From Bacillus thuringiensis (GTDB lineage: Bacteria; Bacillota; Bacilli; Bacillales; Bacillaceae_G), in contig NZ_CP155560.1 of the NCBI RefSeq assembly GCF_022095615.2, positions 1 to 64,000 of the forward strand: a stretch of DNA of 64,000 bases. The letters run 5' to 3'. The notes beneath the pieces are model-generated. The model worked only from the letters and a program-made list of their open reading frames with translations, did not search any database and was not told the origin of the DNA. This document shows positions 38,136-46,238 of this stretch, piece after piece. Position 1 is the stretch's first letter. Every line of letters starts with the position of its first letter. The position numbers and the translations under genes were made by a program.

Positions 38136-38170
38136 AAAAGAACTTGTAGTTTTGTCTACAAGTTCTTTTC
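38136..38170 (+). terminator. NRPS terminator
   Basis: AAAAGAACTTGTAG / CTACAAGTTCTTTT stem with a 6-base loop, about 90 bases after the NRPS stop. Confidence 0.85.
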
Positions 38171-38289
38171 AATTAAAAGGTTTATACATTTAGTTGGTTG
38201 GATAAAATTTCAACTCTTCATATTACTAACAGAAGAAATTAACCAAGACAAATAATTCTTTTCAATAAGAGAAAAAATACAATTTTATA

Positions 38290-38916
38290 TTAAGACCAAA
38301 TCCATCGATCATCAGTTAATGCTTGAGAATCATTAACTTTTTCAATCTCATCTGTTATCGACCACTCATTACTTCTTTCAGCGTTCGCCATATGAACTTT
38401 AACCTTTTCACCTACATTAAATTTCTGCCCGTGTGTTAAATAAACTGTAACATTACGTTTACTTCCGTCATTTCCAGTATATTGAACAATTACATAATTA
38501 TATTCTTCTATTCCAGATTTAAACTTATCTACTTTTGTAACATGTCCTATTTCATATTCGTATGCAAAAACATGTTTTAGATAACTTCCCTGGTGTAATG
38601 TATCAGTACCTTTAACCTTTTCAATTGACTCTGCAATCATATAGTCCGTAAAATTACGCATCATTGCACCAGTAGCTTTTATATGATCACCAACTTTTAC
38701 ATTTGGTGTAGAGTTTAAATAAATACTGATAGGCTCTGAATACTTTGTTGATTCAACAGAGATAACATTATCAGTAACCTCAACTACACGCCCTTCAATT
38801 GTTGATAAATTTGACTCGATAGAAGCTGCACTTGCTTTTGTTACTTCTAATCCTGGTAGATTTGTGCCTGCAAGAGCTGCAATTCCTATTGCACTAGCTA
38901 AAATGATTTTTTTCAT
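38290..38916 (-). CDS. secreted protein with two OB-like repeats
   Basis: A 208-residue exported protein: signal peptide MKKIILASAIGIAALAGTNL ... VTKASA with cleavage near residue 30. The mature part has two similar halves, each with a beta-rich G-x-V-xxV-x-(D/K) opening and a VGDHIKATG / VGEKVKVHM strand, suggesting tandem small beta-barrels (OB-like). No catalytic motif is visible. A Fur-box-like site at 39019-39033 lies about 100 bases upstream, so iron may control it. The gene stands alone. Confidence 0.7.
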   Translation of the reverse strand: MKKIILASAIGIAALAGTNLPGLEVTKASAASIESNLSTIEGRVVEVTDNVISVESTKYSEPISIYLNSTPNVKVGDHIKATGAMMRNFTDYMIAESIEKVKGTDTLHQGSYLKHVFAYEYEIGHVTKVDKFKSGIEEYNYVIVQYTGNDGSKRNVTVYLTHGQKFNVGEKVKVHMANAERSNEWSITDEIEKVNDSQALTDDRWIWS

Positions 38917-39018
38917 ACCTTATAACATCTCCATTCCGGTTGTAGTTAAATGCGAAGTTAGGTTTAATTTGTAAATAACTTTTGAATATCACCTAACATG
39001 TAATCATTATAGTTACAA

Positions 39019-39033
39019 TAAGAATGATTATCA
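39019..39033 (-). promoter_or_regulatory. Fur-box-like site
   Basis: On the minus strand TGATAATCATTCTTA matches the 7-1-7 Fur consensus TGATAATnATTATCA at 12 of 14 defined positions. It is upstream of the secreted protein gene at 38290-38916. Confidence 0.45.
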
Positions 39034-39095
39034 ACTACAATTGGAATGTAATTTTGCATAATAATAAATCTTGATTTAATAATTTATCATTCGTA

Positions 39096-39428
39096 TTGGG
39101 TATTACACCAATAATTGGTACAGGAAAAGAAATTGGACAAATTATCAAAGGGGAAGACTTAGTTACAGGTCAAAAATACGGTCCAGACGATTATGTATGG
39201 GGTACATTGGCCGTCGTATCTGGTCGTACAGCACGAATTGTTGGTAAGGTTGTAGGGAAGATTGGCGATCTTGAAAAGAAAGGAAAGGCACTAGAAGTAG
39301 CTGCTAAAGGTGGTCGTTCAGGAGAGATTGTTCTTGATAAGGTTCAAACATATGAACAAGCAAGAAATAAAACAATGAGCTTATTGGGGGATTTTGGGGC
39401 AGATTCTCAACCTGTAGATTTGAAGTAA
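39096..39428 (+). pseudogene. pre-toxin (PT-TG-type) fragment of a polymorphic toxin
   Basis: The stretch reads LGITPIIGTGKEIGQIIKGE then DLVTGQKYGPDDYVWGTLAV, the TPIxGTGKEIGQxIxGxDLxTG signature of the pre-toxin TG region of secreted Bacillus polymorphic toxins. No start codon or ribosome binding site precedes it and a stop lies upstream in frame. It ends at 39430 before any toxin tip. It is therefore a loose internal piece, probably left from recombination that swaps toxin tips. Confidence 0.65.
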
Positions 39429-39645
39429 AGTCGCGATGTTTTGAACAAAGTCGCGATGCTTTATCCCTTTAGGTAATCATATCTAAAGGGGTATTTTTAT
39501 TGTGGGATTGAAATTAAGTCGTGTGGATGCATATCCTCCTGTAATCCATCGATTTATTTAATTCCCCCTGAAAATAAAGGTTGTAAGTGACGTTACGTCA
39601 CCCATTATAGTTAGGTTATATCATACAAAGAAAGAGGAATGATGT

Positions 39646-40350
39646 ATGAAGAAAAAGGACATGAATTGGAAGGAACAAGACCCTTGGGGATTAAAAGAAT
39701 TTCTATTAATGATGCTACTCGAATTTGTATTTGTTATAGGATGCATAAAATTCTTAGTAAAACCTATTTATTTTCAGTGGTTTAACAATGAGTTATATTC
39801 AGGAACTTTAACAGGATTAACAATGGCGATTGTTTTAGTTTTAGGTGAGTATTTTATGGTCCTTCGTCCAAAGAAACTTTCTTGGAGTGAAGTGGGAATT
39901 AGGTCGTTCTCTATGAAGAGCTGGAAATTTATTCTCTTATTAACTATTATGTTACTAGTTGGTGATGTAATAGTAATGGTGCTTACTAGCTTTATTGGGA
40001 ATTCTTATGAGAACAGTAAAACTGAGGCGATACAGCAAAGCGTAAATTTCTTCACTGTTCTTATTGCTTTCGTTTCTGCGGCGATAATTTCACCGATATA
40101 TGAAGAGATATTTTATCGTGGTTTTTTATATCGATGGCTACGTACACGTTTTGGTATGATAGGGGCTATTTTTCTAAGCTCATTAATCTTTACCGTTGTC
40201 CACATTCCAACTTATAATGCGATGCCTGTAAACTTCTTAAGTGGTATAGTCTTTGCATGGGCGTATGAACGAACCAATTCAATTTGGCCGTCAGTTATCA
40301 TTCATGGTTTAACTAATGGAATTATGGTTCTGCTGACAGCGATGGGATAG
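39646..40350 (+). CDS. CPBP-family intramembrane metalloprotease
   Basis: A 234-residue membrane protein of the CPBP/ABI (CAAX protease-like) family. Six or more membrane helices are visible. EEIFYRGFLYRW gives the EExxxR motif, FTVVHIPTY the second-motif His, and VIIHGLTNGIM the final His/Asn, all needed for metal-dependent proteolysis in the membrane. In Bacillus such proteins process peptides or give bacteriocin self-immunity; which applies is not shown. AAAGAGGAATG precedes the ATG. Next to toxin and immunity remnants, an immunity role is plausible. Confidence 0.9.
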   Translation: MKKKDMNWKEQDPWGLKEFLLMMLLEFVFVIGCIKFLVKPIYFQWFNNELYSGTLTGLTMAIVLVLGEYFMVLRPKKLSWSEVGIRSFSMKSWKFILLLTIMLLVGDVIVMVLTSFIGNSYENSKTEAIQQSVNFFTVLIAFVSAAIISPIYEEIFYRGFLYRWLRTRFGMIGAIFLSSLIFTVVHIPTYNAMPVNFLSGIVFAWAYERTNSIWPSVIIHGLTNGIMVLLTAMG

Positions 40351-40479
40351 TAGAAGTTTGTTGTAAGTAGGTGAAGTATCTTTAGATAGTGAACTATATT
40401 CAAAAATAACTGTCGGGAAGCTGTAGTTGAATAAAAATAATCAAACTTTTTTATAAAATTACTATACTAATTAATAAGC

Positions 40480-40524
40480 AAAGAAACCATTTGGATCAAA
40501 CCTTTTTCAAAATAGTTTCTTTTT
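40480..40524 (+). terminator. hairpin terminator
   Basis: AAAGAAACCATTT / AAATAGTTTCTTT stem (one mismatch), a loop of about 18 bases, and trailing T-run. Confidence 0.6.
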
Positions 40525-40560
40525 ATTTATCATAAATTAAGGGTTTATGAGGTATTTTCA

Positions 40561-40814
40561 ATCAAACTTTATTCGAAACCTACACAACCATTTATAGGAA
40601 CAATGGAAAAAAGTGCTGGTTATGGTTAAATTGTTGGCAGAGAGACAGCTAATCATAAAGCAAGATGGCGATTAGATTATGACCCTAGTAAAGGGATGCA
40701 TATAAATGTAGAAGATTTTAGAAATGGAAAAAAGATTAAGCAATTAAATATGCAGTTCCTTTTGAAGGAGACCAAGAAACCTTTAAATCATTATTAAAAT
40801 ATCTAAATAAATGA
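40561..40814 (+). pseudogene. C-terminal toxin tip remnant
   Basis: Plus-strand frames give FIGTMEKSAGYG*IVGRETAN, then ARWRLDYDPSKGMHINVEDF RNGK and, after a frame change near 40740, AIKYAVPFEGDQETFKSLLK YLNK. The (V/I)RWRLDxDxxKGxHINVEDFRxGK ... PFxGxExTxxxLLKxLN pattern is that of nuclease-type tips of Bacillus polymorphic toxins. It has no N-terminal domains, one in-frame stop and one frameshift. The next gene begins 9 bases later and is its cognate-type immunity gene, also broken. Confidence 0.7.
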
Positions 40815-40823
40815 GGTAATAAA

Positions 40824-41579
40824 ATGGCAACATTGTTGGAAGAGTGTATTGAAGCATTAGGTGAAGACATTGAAATTTTAGAGAATACTCAAGGGAAAAT
40901 GGTAGTAAAAAGTTTTGAAAATACATTCCCTATTACATAATGGGGAAGAGTAGATTGGTCCAACATTGAAAACTATGGTGATTTATATAATGAGGATGAA
41001 ATAAAATTTTATCTACAGAACTCTTTTGGAACATATTCTCAGACAGTATATATTATTTGGGATAATGCTAGAGTACCAGTAAGTGAACTACTCGCCACTT
41101 AGCAAAGCTTGAAGTGGGAGCTTCTCAGTTCCACGACGAAAGTAACCTTTCGTCTCCCTGAGCGTTACTTCGGGGTGTTCCACCCCTAGATGTCCAACGT
41201 ATGGATGCTCTTTTGGTACGGTTGATATTTTACGCAGGAACCGATTGGCTTGGTTTTCGCACTCTATTTTCTTCCTGCAACCTTCTATATCAAGTTATCA
41301 AAGAACTTCATATAGTTAGTTTATCAAAAGTTTTTGGCTATGCCAAACCGGAATTCATCTCCCACCTATCGTTGGGCTACGCCCTTCACACACTTGAGGA
41401 AGGAGAATTCTTTCGGGGAATACGTTAAAACAAATTTACATCAAGTTTTAAATGTAATATATGATGTTACAGCTGTTAGTTTTGATACCTGGATATATTC
41501 ACTATATATGGGGTTTATTATTAAGTATCATCATGATGGGGATATACGTATTGGAAACGTAAAAAATATTATTAAATAA
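40824..41579 (+). pseudogene. immunity gene split by an IS200/IS605-type element
   Basis: The front (from ATG 40824, MATLLEECIEALGEDIEILE ... VYIIWDNARVPVSE) stops at about 41087, where a mobile-element end begins. The reading resumes past about 41420 as YVKTNLHQVLNVIYDVTAVS FDTWI ... YHHDGDIRIGN to a stop at 41579. Joined, the halves make one small acidic protein of the CdiI-type immunity class. An in-frame TAA at about 40938 adds a second lesion. It should have neutralised the toxin tip just upstream. The insertion reading is direct from the sequence; the immunity class is by resemblance. Confidence 0.75.
41089..41420 (-). mobile_element. non-autonomous IS200/IS605-type element inside the immunity gene
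   Basis: In minus orientation the element begins AAAGAATTCTCCTTCCTCAA and has AGGTGGGAGATGA, as in the left end of the TnpB element at 27800. It ends CTCCCACTTC ... GCGAGTAGTTCAC, like the right end at 29100. Inside, hairpins GACGAAAG/CTTTCGTC and GGGGTG/CACCCC resemble a guide-RNA scaffold, and a short translated piece (NRFLRKISTVPKEHPYVGHL) may be the tail of a lost tnpB. About 330 bp in total, so it depends on transposase supplied in trans. Confidence 0.7.
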
Positions 41580-41591
41580 ATAGATTTTTAT

Positions 41592-41628
41592 AAACAAACG
41601 TAGGATGATTGATTCCTACGTTTGTTTA
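41592..41628. terminator. hairpin terminator
   Basis: AAACAAACGTAGGA / TCCTACGTTTGTTT, a perfect 14-bp stem, just after the broken immunity gene. Confidence 0.8.
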
Positions 41629-41639
41629 GTGTTAAGTAA

Positions 41640-41815
41640 AAATTGAATCACCAGGGAGTATCAGGAAATAAGGATAACTATGATAGATTCTTGATGGCCT
41701 AATGAAGGTGGATAGGTCAAAATGGCCCATAGTGTAAATGGTGTGGAAATACAATATGTTAAAAATATAAAAAGTGGTGAATTTGATGATTTTAAATTTA
41801 GAGATAAAAATTAAA
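41640..41815 (+). pseudogene. second toxin-tip remnant
   Basis: Frames around 41640-41815 give NHQGVSGNKDNYDRFLMA and, after stops and shifts, KMAHSVNGVEIQYVKNIKSG EFDDFKFRDKN with a stop 15 bases before the next gene. The position directly ahead of an immunity-type gene and the broken but coding-like sequence suggest another displaced toxin tip. The nuclease type is not recognisable. Confidence 0.4.
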
Positions 41816-41830
41816 TAAGGGGCGTTTATT

Positions 41831-42220
41831 ATGAAAGTAACTTGTTTGTACAACATTGGAGATTATCTAACAAAGGCAACCGAGGAAATATTTAACTTAG
41901 TTATTAAAAAGGAGTATGTTGTTTATGGCATATGTAAGTTACAAAGTGGTGAATTAACATACTTAATCTTAGGAGAACGTGAAAATATGCCATCATGGTA
42001 TCCAGCAGAATTATTTAAAATATCTGATGCGTTACAACCTATAGAATGGTATTGTGCAGAACACAGACATGTCAAAGATACAACTATAGATTATATATGG
42101 GGATATAAAGAGTTAGCCTTGGATGATACACATGCTCTTGGTTTAATAGAAAGAGAGAGTAAAGATATGGAACTATTTTTAAAGCGTAAAGCTGAAATTG
42201 ATGAATTTGAGGAATTGTAA
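41831..42220 (+). CDS. probable immunity protein, intact
   Basis: A 129-residue acidic cytosolic protein beginning MKVTCLYNIGDYLTKATEEI, with a likely SH3-like beta fold in the first half (YVVYGICKLQSGELTYLILG) and a helical C-terminus (LGLIERESKDMELFLKRKAE). GGGG lies ahead of the ATG. It follows a toxin-tip remnant by 15 bases, the usual toxin-immunity spacing. Its survival while the toxin decayed suggests an orphan immunity gene that protects against related neighbours' toxins. I do not recognise the family. Confidence 0.6.
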   Translation: MKVTCLYNIGDYLTKATEEIFNLVIKKEYVVYGICKLQSGELTYLILGERENMPSWYPAELFKISDALQPIEWYCAEHRHVKDTTIDYIWGYKELALDDTHALGLIERESKDMELFLKRKAEIDEFEEL

Positions 42221-42247
42221 TAGTAAACGAATGAATTGATTAACCTA

Positions 42248-42284
42248 TAAAAAGCGTAGAAATTAAATATTTCTACGTTTTTTT
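42248..42284 (+). terminator. hairpin terminator
   Basis: AAAAGCGTAGAAA / TTTCTACGTTTTTTT with a 7-base loop, after the immunity-type gene. Confidence 0.8.
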
Positions 42285-42380
42285 GTACATAACATTTAAA
42301 TAAACAGCTTATTTTTGGAAAAGTTGAAAGATATCATTTATGTTGGCGCAAATATCTATTACAATGTATTCTATATAAAA

Positions 42381-42427
42381 AATGCACCTCCAATTGTTAG
42401 ACTGTGTCTAACAATTGGGGTGCACTT
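42381..42427 (-). terminator. terminator of the secreted protein gene
   Basis: On the minus strand, a stem GTGCACCCCAATTGTTAGA / TCTAACAATTGGAGGTGCA with a 5-base loop is followed by T6. Confidence 0.8.
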
Positions 42428-42476
42428 CAAAGTGCAACTACTTTTTCATAAAAACATTATGATTCAAATAACACCT

Positions 42477-43151
42477 TTAGCGTAAACTTGCGCTTAATGG
42501 TACTTGAGAATAAACTGTGAAATTGTTACCATAAGTACCGTGCCTTGAAAATGAGGAAGAAATTGAACCGTTCCAACTTTTGTAGGTAGCCCCAGATGTA
42601 TCTGTTCTTAGAAGTACGTTTGAAAAGCTAGCTTGGCTAAAGGAATTACGTCCAGTATCTTCAACCCCCTGAACCATTTTTACTGGTTCATATTGAGAAA
42701 ATGAGCCATATACAGGCTGATTTGCATATCTAGGGTTTCCATTTACATACATAGTAACCGTACCATTTCCGTTATTAACGAGTTTAAGGTTTACTCGGTC
42801 ACCATCTTTAATTGATTCATCATACTGTGTGTTCCAATACTTACTGTTTTGACCTGATTCATTATACCCTGAATTTAGAAATACTTTATATCCACTTGGT
42901 GTTTTGGAAATACCACCCTCAACTTTAGATGCTCCAATACCTAAATACCAATTCACATACCCATCTTTAACAACAACTGATTTTGGTAGATTTATATCAG
43001 CTGCAATTCCAGTATAGGTACTATTTGTAACGCTTTTTACAGCACCTTCTGTAGCTGCAAAACTAGTAGTTGAAAACATTGATAGAGAAATTAGAAGTGA
43101 ACCAACTAGATACACCATTTTTTTCTTACTTTTTCTAAATACTTGATTCAT
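42477..43151 (-). CDS. secreted beta-rich protein
   Basis: A 224-residue exported protein. Signal peptide: KSKKKMVYLVGSLLISLSMF STTSFAA, cleaved near residue 33. The mature part is rich in Gly, Ser, Asn, Tyr and aromatic residues with alternating strands (VNWYLGIGASKVEGGIS, GTVTMYVNGNPRYANQPVY), resembling a concanavalin-like or jelly-roll binding fold. No catalytic pair is evident. GGGGGAT is placed properly ahead of the ATG. Function in surface or matrix binding is a guess. Confidence 0.75.
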   Translation of the reverse strand: MNQVFRKSKKKMVYLVGSLLISLSMFSTTSFAATEGAVKSVTNSTYTGIAADINLPKSVVVKDGYVNWYLGIGASKVEGGISKTPSGYKVFLNSGYNESGQNSKYWNTQYDESIKDGDRVNLKLVNNGNGTVTMYVNGNPRYANQPVYGSFSQYEPVKMVQGVEDTGRNSFSQASFSNVLLRTDTSGATYKSWNGSISSSFSRHGTYGNNFTVYSQVPLSASLR

Positions 43152-43623
43152 GTTAGATCCCCCATATTTTAAATTATTAAATTGTATGGAAAGTTGGCCA
43201 ACTAACTACAACTTACAAATTAAAGATATATCAGGTTTCATTTAATGTATATATTTTCCTGTTATAAGTCATTGAAATGTCAAATAAATTAGATTTTTCA
43301 TATTTATCAATATAGATGGAGTTGACAGAATAAAGTGTTATGTCTATTTAAATGTAAGAAGATTTTGTTAAAAATCCTATAAAAACCTATAAATGTATTG
43401 AGGATAATATGTACTACGATCCATTTAGGAGAGAGGAATATGGAATGAATATAGGGAGATTTTTCAATGGGTGGATCTGATATATTTAGAAATAGATTAA
43501 AAACAAAGGAAATAAATGAATTGTTTTTCTTAAGGAATTCATTGAAATAGTTCGTAGATGAAAGGAAATATATGATTTATAAGACATGGATTTCCTATAT
43601 AAAAGAAGAAAGGGGATCCAGCT
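43152..43623. other. upstream region and unidentified traces
   Basis: No intact gene. A broken coding-like trace at about 43465-43600 (GGSDIFRNRLKTKEINELFF LRNSL and a stop) is not recognised. The next feature is an IS3 remnant. Confidence 0.3.
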
Positions 43624-43939
43624 ATGGGAAATACAAATACAAAATCAAAGATAGATAATGCAGCTATTGAAGAGGCTATTGAGGCATTAAAAGATGAAAA
43701 TGAATGTTTATGTATGGAAATCGAATACTTAAAAAAGTTAAAGGTCTTCCTTCAGAAAGAGATGGAATTACAGAACAAGACAAAGTAAGAGTAATTTATC
43801 TTACCAAATTCGAAAGTATAGAACATATTAAGATAGTATTAGATAATTATAGAGGTCATTACAATCGTAAAAAAATCAAAGTACACTAAAAAGAATGAGT
43901 CCAGTACAATACCGGACTCACATTCAGACAGCCGCTTAA
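43624..43939 (+). mobile_element. IS3-family (IS150-like) remnant with internal deletion
   Basis: Starts with the tail of orfA: AAIEEAIEALKDENECLCME IEYLKKLKVFLQ, the leucine-zipper end typical of IS150-group OrfA. It then jumps into the end of orfB: IYLTKFESIEHIKIVLDNYR GHYN ... IKVH, and, past a one-base deletion, LKRMSPVQYRTHIQTAA. The YxNxxRI/SPVxYR ending is the standard IS3 transposase C-terminus. The catalytic DDE core is missing, so the element is inactive. Confidence 0.75.
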
Positions 43940-44037
43940 TTTTTTGTTTAATTCTTCAGGCCCAGCTCATCATAGGCGATCGATTGTTGGCTTGCTACGC
44001 TCAGTGATTGTTATTCTTTAACTCATCTCATATTACG

Positions 44038-44334
44038 TTAGTTTAAGTATTGAGAGTAAAAGAATAGGAATAGAAATATTAATGTTTTGCTAAATAACCT
44101 ATTAAAGAAACTTAAAGGAATAACAAGTTCTCCTATTGTAAGGATTTTAAGTTTATCCTTATTTAGTCCTTTTATTAATTCTCTTAATGTTTGGAAGTTT
44201 ATTTTATTAACGAAAGACCAACTTGGCCCAGCTTTTGTATCTGAACCTATTTTGAAAATGATATGAATACTATGTGCATGAAAACCGCTTATTATTAAAA
44301 TAAGCATAAATCCTAAAATAATAAACCAAGTCAT
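44038..44334 (-). CDS. small membrane protein
   Basis: A 98-residue protein with a helix at each end: MTWFIILGFMLILIISGFHA at the N-terminus and RLFSKTLIFLFLFFYSQYL at the C-terminus, joined by about 50 soluble residues (SWSFVNKINFQTLRELIKGL NKDK). AAAGGAGGTG lies ahead of the ATG with ideal spacing, which supports translation. No family recognised and no linked neighbour. Confidence 0.6.
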   Translation of the reverse strand: MTWFIILGFMLILIISGFHAHSIHIIFKIGSDTKAGPSWSFVNKINFQTLRELIKGLNKDKLKILTIGELVIPLSFFNRLFSKTLIFLFLFFYSQYLN

Positions 44335-45083
44335 TTTTCAACACCTCCTTTCAGTATCTAATATTAAGATATTAAAACTGTTGAGAAAGTGTGCTATTGT
44401 CCATGAAAAATATTGAGAATTTGTTGAGGAAATGTTGAGAATGTTGCAATGTTATTGATTGTAGCTGAGTTAATAATGCTTGTCATATTATATGTGTGAA
44501 AAAAGGAAATAAGAAAGAGAACAGTTGCGTAGACTGTTCTCTTAAGGAGCGGAAGTGCTGAACATTTTCAATGACAATGATTCAAGCATTCCGCTAATAG
44601 CATGTGTAAATATTTATAATTAATTCAAGCAAGGCAGCTATAAAAAAATAGCCGTCTTGCCTCAGGGAGAATTCAAGAAAATTAGAGATTCATTATGGAT
44701 AAAGATTGGCTGTTACCAATCTATATGTAGGATTGGTAATAATTTCATAAGTTATTCATAAGTTAAAATCTCAATTCATCCTAGGATGGGTGACATGCAA
44801 AGTAAAAAGAGCAATTTTTAAAAGTGCTCTTTTTAAAATGTGCATTAGGACTTGAAAGAGGCATCAATGACAATTTAGAAGGAGATATCTCTATACAAAA
44901 TATGGAAAGTTGACTATAAAGGGTATCACAGTTCAAGACTAATCTTCTTAACCATATCTATGGTTGAAAGTGACATAGATAATGCAACAATAAATCGACT
45001 TCTATTATTTAATATAAGGGTAATTCAATTTGAGATGTTAATAAAATTGAATTTTTACTAGAATGATATTATCGGAATACCTT
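44335..45083. other. no gene; several hairpins
   Basis: Hairpins at about 44514-44545 (AGAGAACAGT/ACTGTTCTCT), 44634-44662 (GCAAGGC.../GTCTTGC) and 44806-44836 (AAAAAGAGCA/TGCTCTTTTT) look like a series of terminators. No coding sequence was recognised, so small RNAs ending at these hairpins are possible. Confidence 0.4.
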
Positions 45084-46238
45084 TTATTTTGTAACATCGA
45101 TATCTTTTAGTACATCATAAGATAATTTTGATAAGGGCTTAAGATGAAAGTTATCCGGGCTAAGATCATTTCCGTATAAAAAAAGGTTAATATCAGTTTC
45201 AGTTAACTTCATATCTTGTTCAAATAATTTTTTTAATTGTTCTTTATGAGTTTTTGTATACACTCTATTTTTATATAAAATTTCCCTTACTAAATTTTTA
45301 TGGATTTGGTATACATTATTTAGTTGGAATAAATCGGCGGTGTTTTTAATAATGATTTTTTTATTTAGATTTTTTTCAATAATTTTTAAACTTAGTTCAA
45401 ACTCGGAATCTACCCCTAGAATTGAGTCAATTTCTGAATCTTTTTTTAGAGATACGGTAAATTTAGCATGAAAATTATCGATATAAGGATTTATAATTTC
45501 TAGACCTTTATTTAATTTGAATCTTGAATTGCAAATTTGGCAAGACGGTACAAAGTTATGTAGACTTAAAGAAAATAATGAGAAATATGATTTGGGTAGA
45601 AAGTGATCTAAATCAGCAGTAGTTTTCTTTAGATTGTTGTCTGAATAATAAGATGTTATGTATTGTCTATTACAGTATGGACAAACCGGTATATCCATAC
45701 TTACTAGTAATTCATGTCGAGTTATAGGGTCAATAAAATCATAGTTTATAAAATGTGAAATTAATTCATTAAGATTAAGAAGTTGTTCTTTAACTTCTTT
45801 AATCATTTTTTTGAAATTAACATCAGTCTTAAAATATTCAGGATGCTTTTTTAGAATTTTTGTTAGCCAATCATTAGAATATTTTTGTACAAACTGTTTT
45901 CTAAAATCTTGTCTTGAAGAAGTATTTTTCTTTAATCCATATCTTGCAAGTTCATGATTAATTTTGAACTTGCTGTAGTTAACCATTTGTGCCACCTCAT
46001 AATATTTTTTTACTTCACTATAATTTTTGATAATATACTCGATTGGCTGATTTAATAAATCATTTAGAAATTTTATGCTCCAATTGCCAAATAATATTTC
46101 TAATTTTTGGGAGTTGAACAGATTTAATTGTTGCATCTTAGATTTTTTAACTTTATAGTTAGCATTTATTATATTTAGTGTGTTTTTTGAATATTCCTGT
46201 TTGTAATTTTCTAAAATAGTAGAATCAAGCTTAATCAA
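45084..46238 (-). CDS. HNH endonuclease, PtuB-like partner
   Basis: A 384-residue nuclease. PVCPYCNRQY (about 183-192), ADLDHFLPKSYF (about 211-222) and PSCQICNSRFKLNKG form a zinc-supported HNH active site with CxxC pairs. Helical N-terminal and C-terminal parts flank it. The start is TTG at 46238, overlapping the stop of the ATPase gene as TTGATTAA, with GGAGAGGG just upstream, so translation is coupled. ATPase followed by HNH is the order of Septu (PtuA-PtuB) and of type I retron effectors; no RT is here. This protein is longer than I recall for classic PtuB. Nucleic-acid cleavage on infection is inferred from that comparison. Confidence 0.82.
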   Translation of the reverse strand: MIKLDSTILENYKQEYSKNTLNIINANYKVKKSKMQQLNLFNSQKLEILFGNWSIKFLNDLLNQPIEYIIKNYSEVKKYYEVAQMVNYSKFKINHELARYGLKKNTSSRQDFRKQFVQKYSNDWLTKILKKHPEYFKTDVNFKKMIKEVKEQLLNLNELISHFINYDFIDPITRHELLVSMDIPVCPYCNRQYITSYYSDNNLKKTTADLDHFLPKSYFSLFSLSLHNFVPSCQICNSRFKLNKGLEIINPYIDNFHAKFTVSLKKDSEIDSILGVDSEFELSLKIIEKNLNKKIIIKNTADLFQLNNVYQIHKNLVREILYKNRVYTKTHKEQLKKLFEQDMKLTETDINLFLYGNDLSPDNFHLKPLSKLSYDVLKDIDVTK

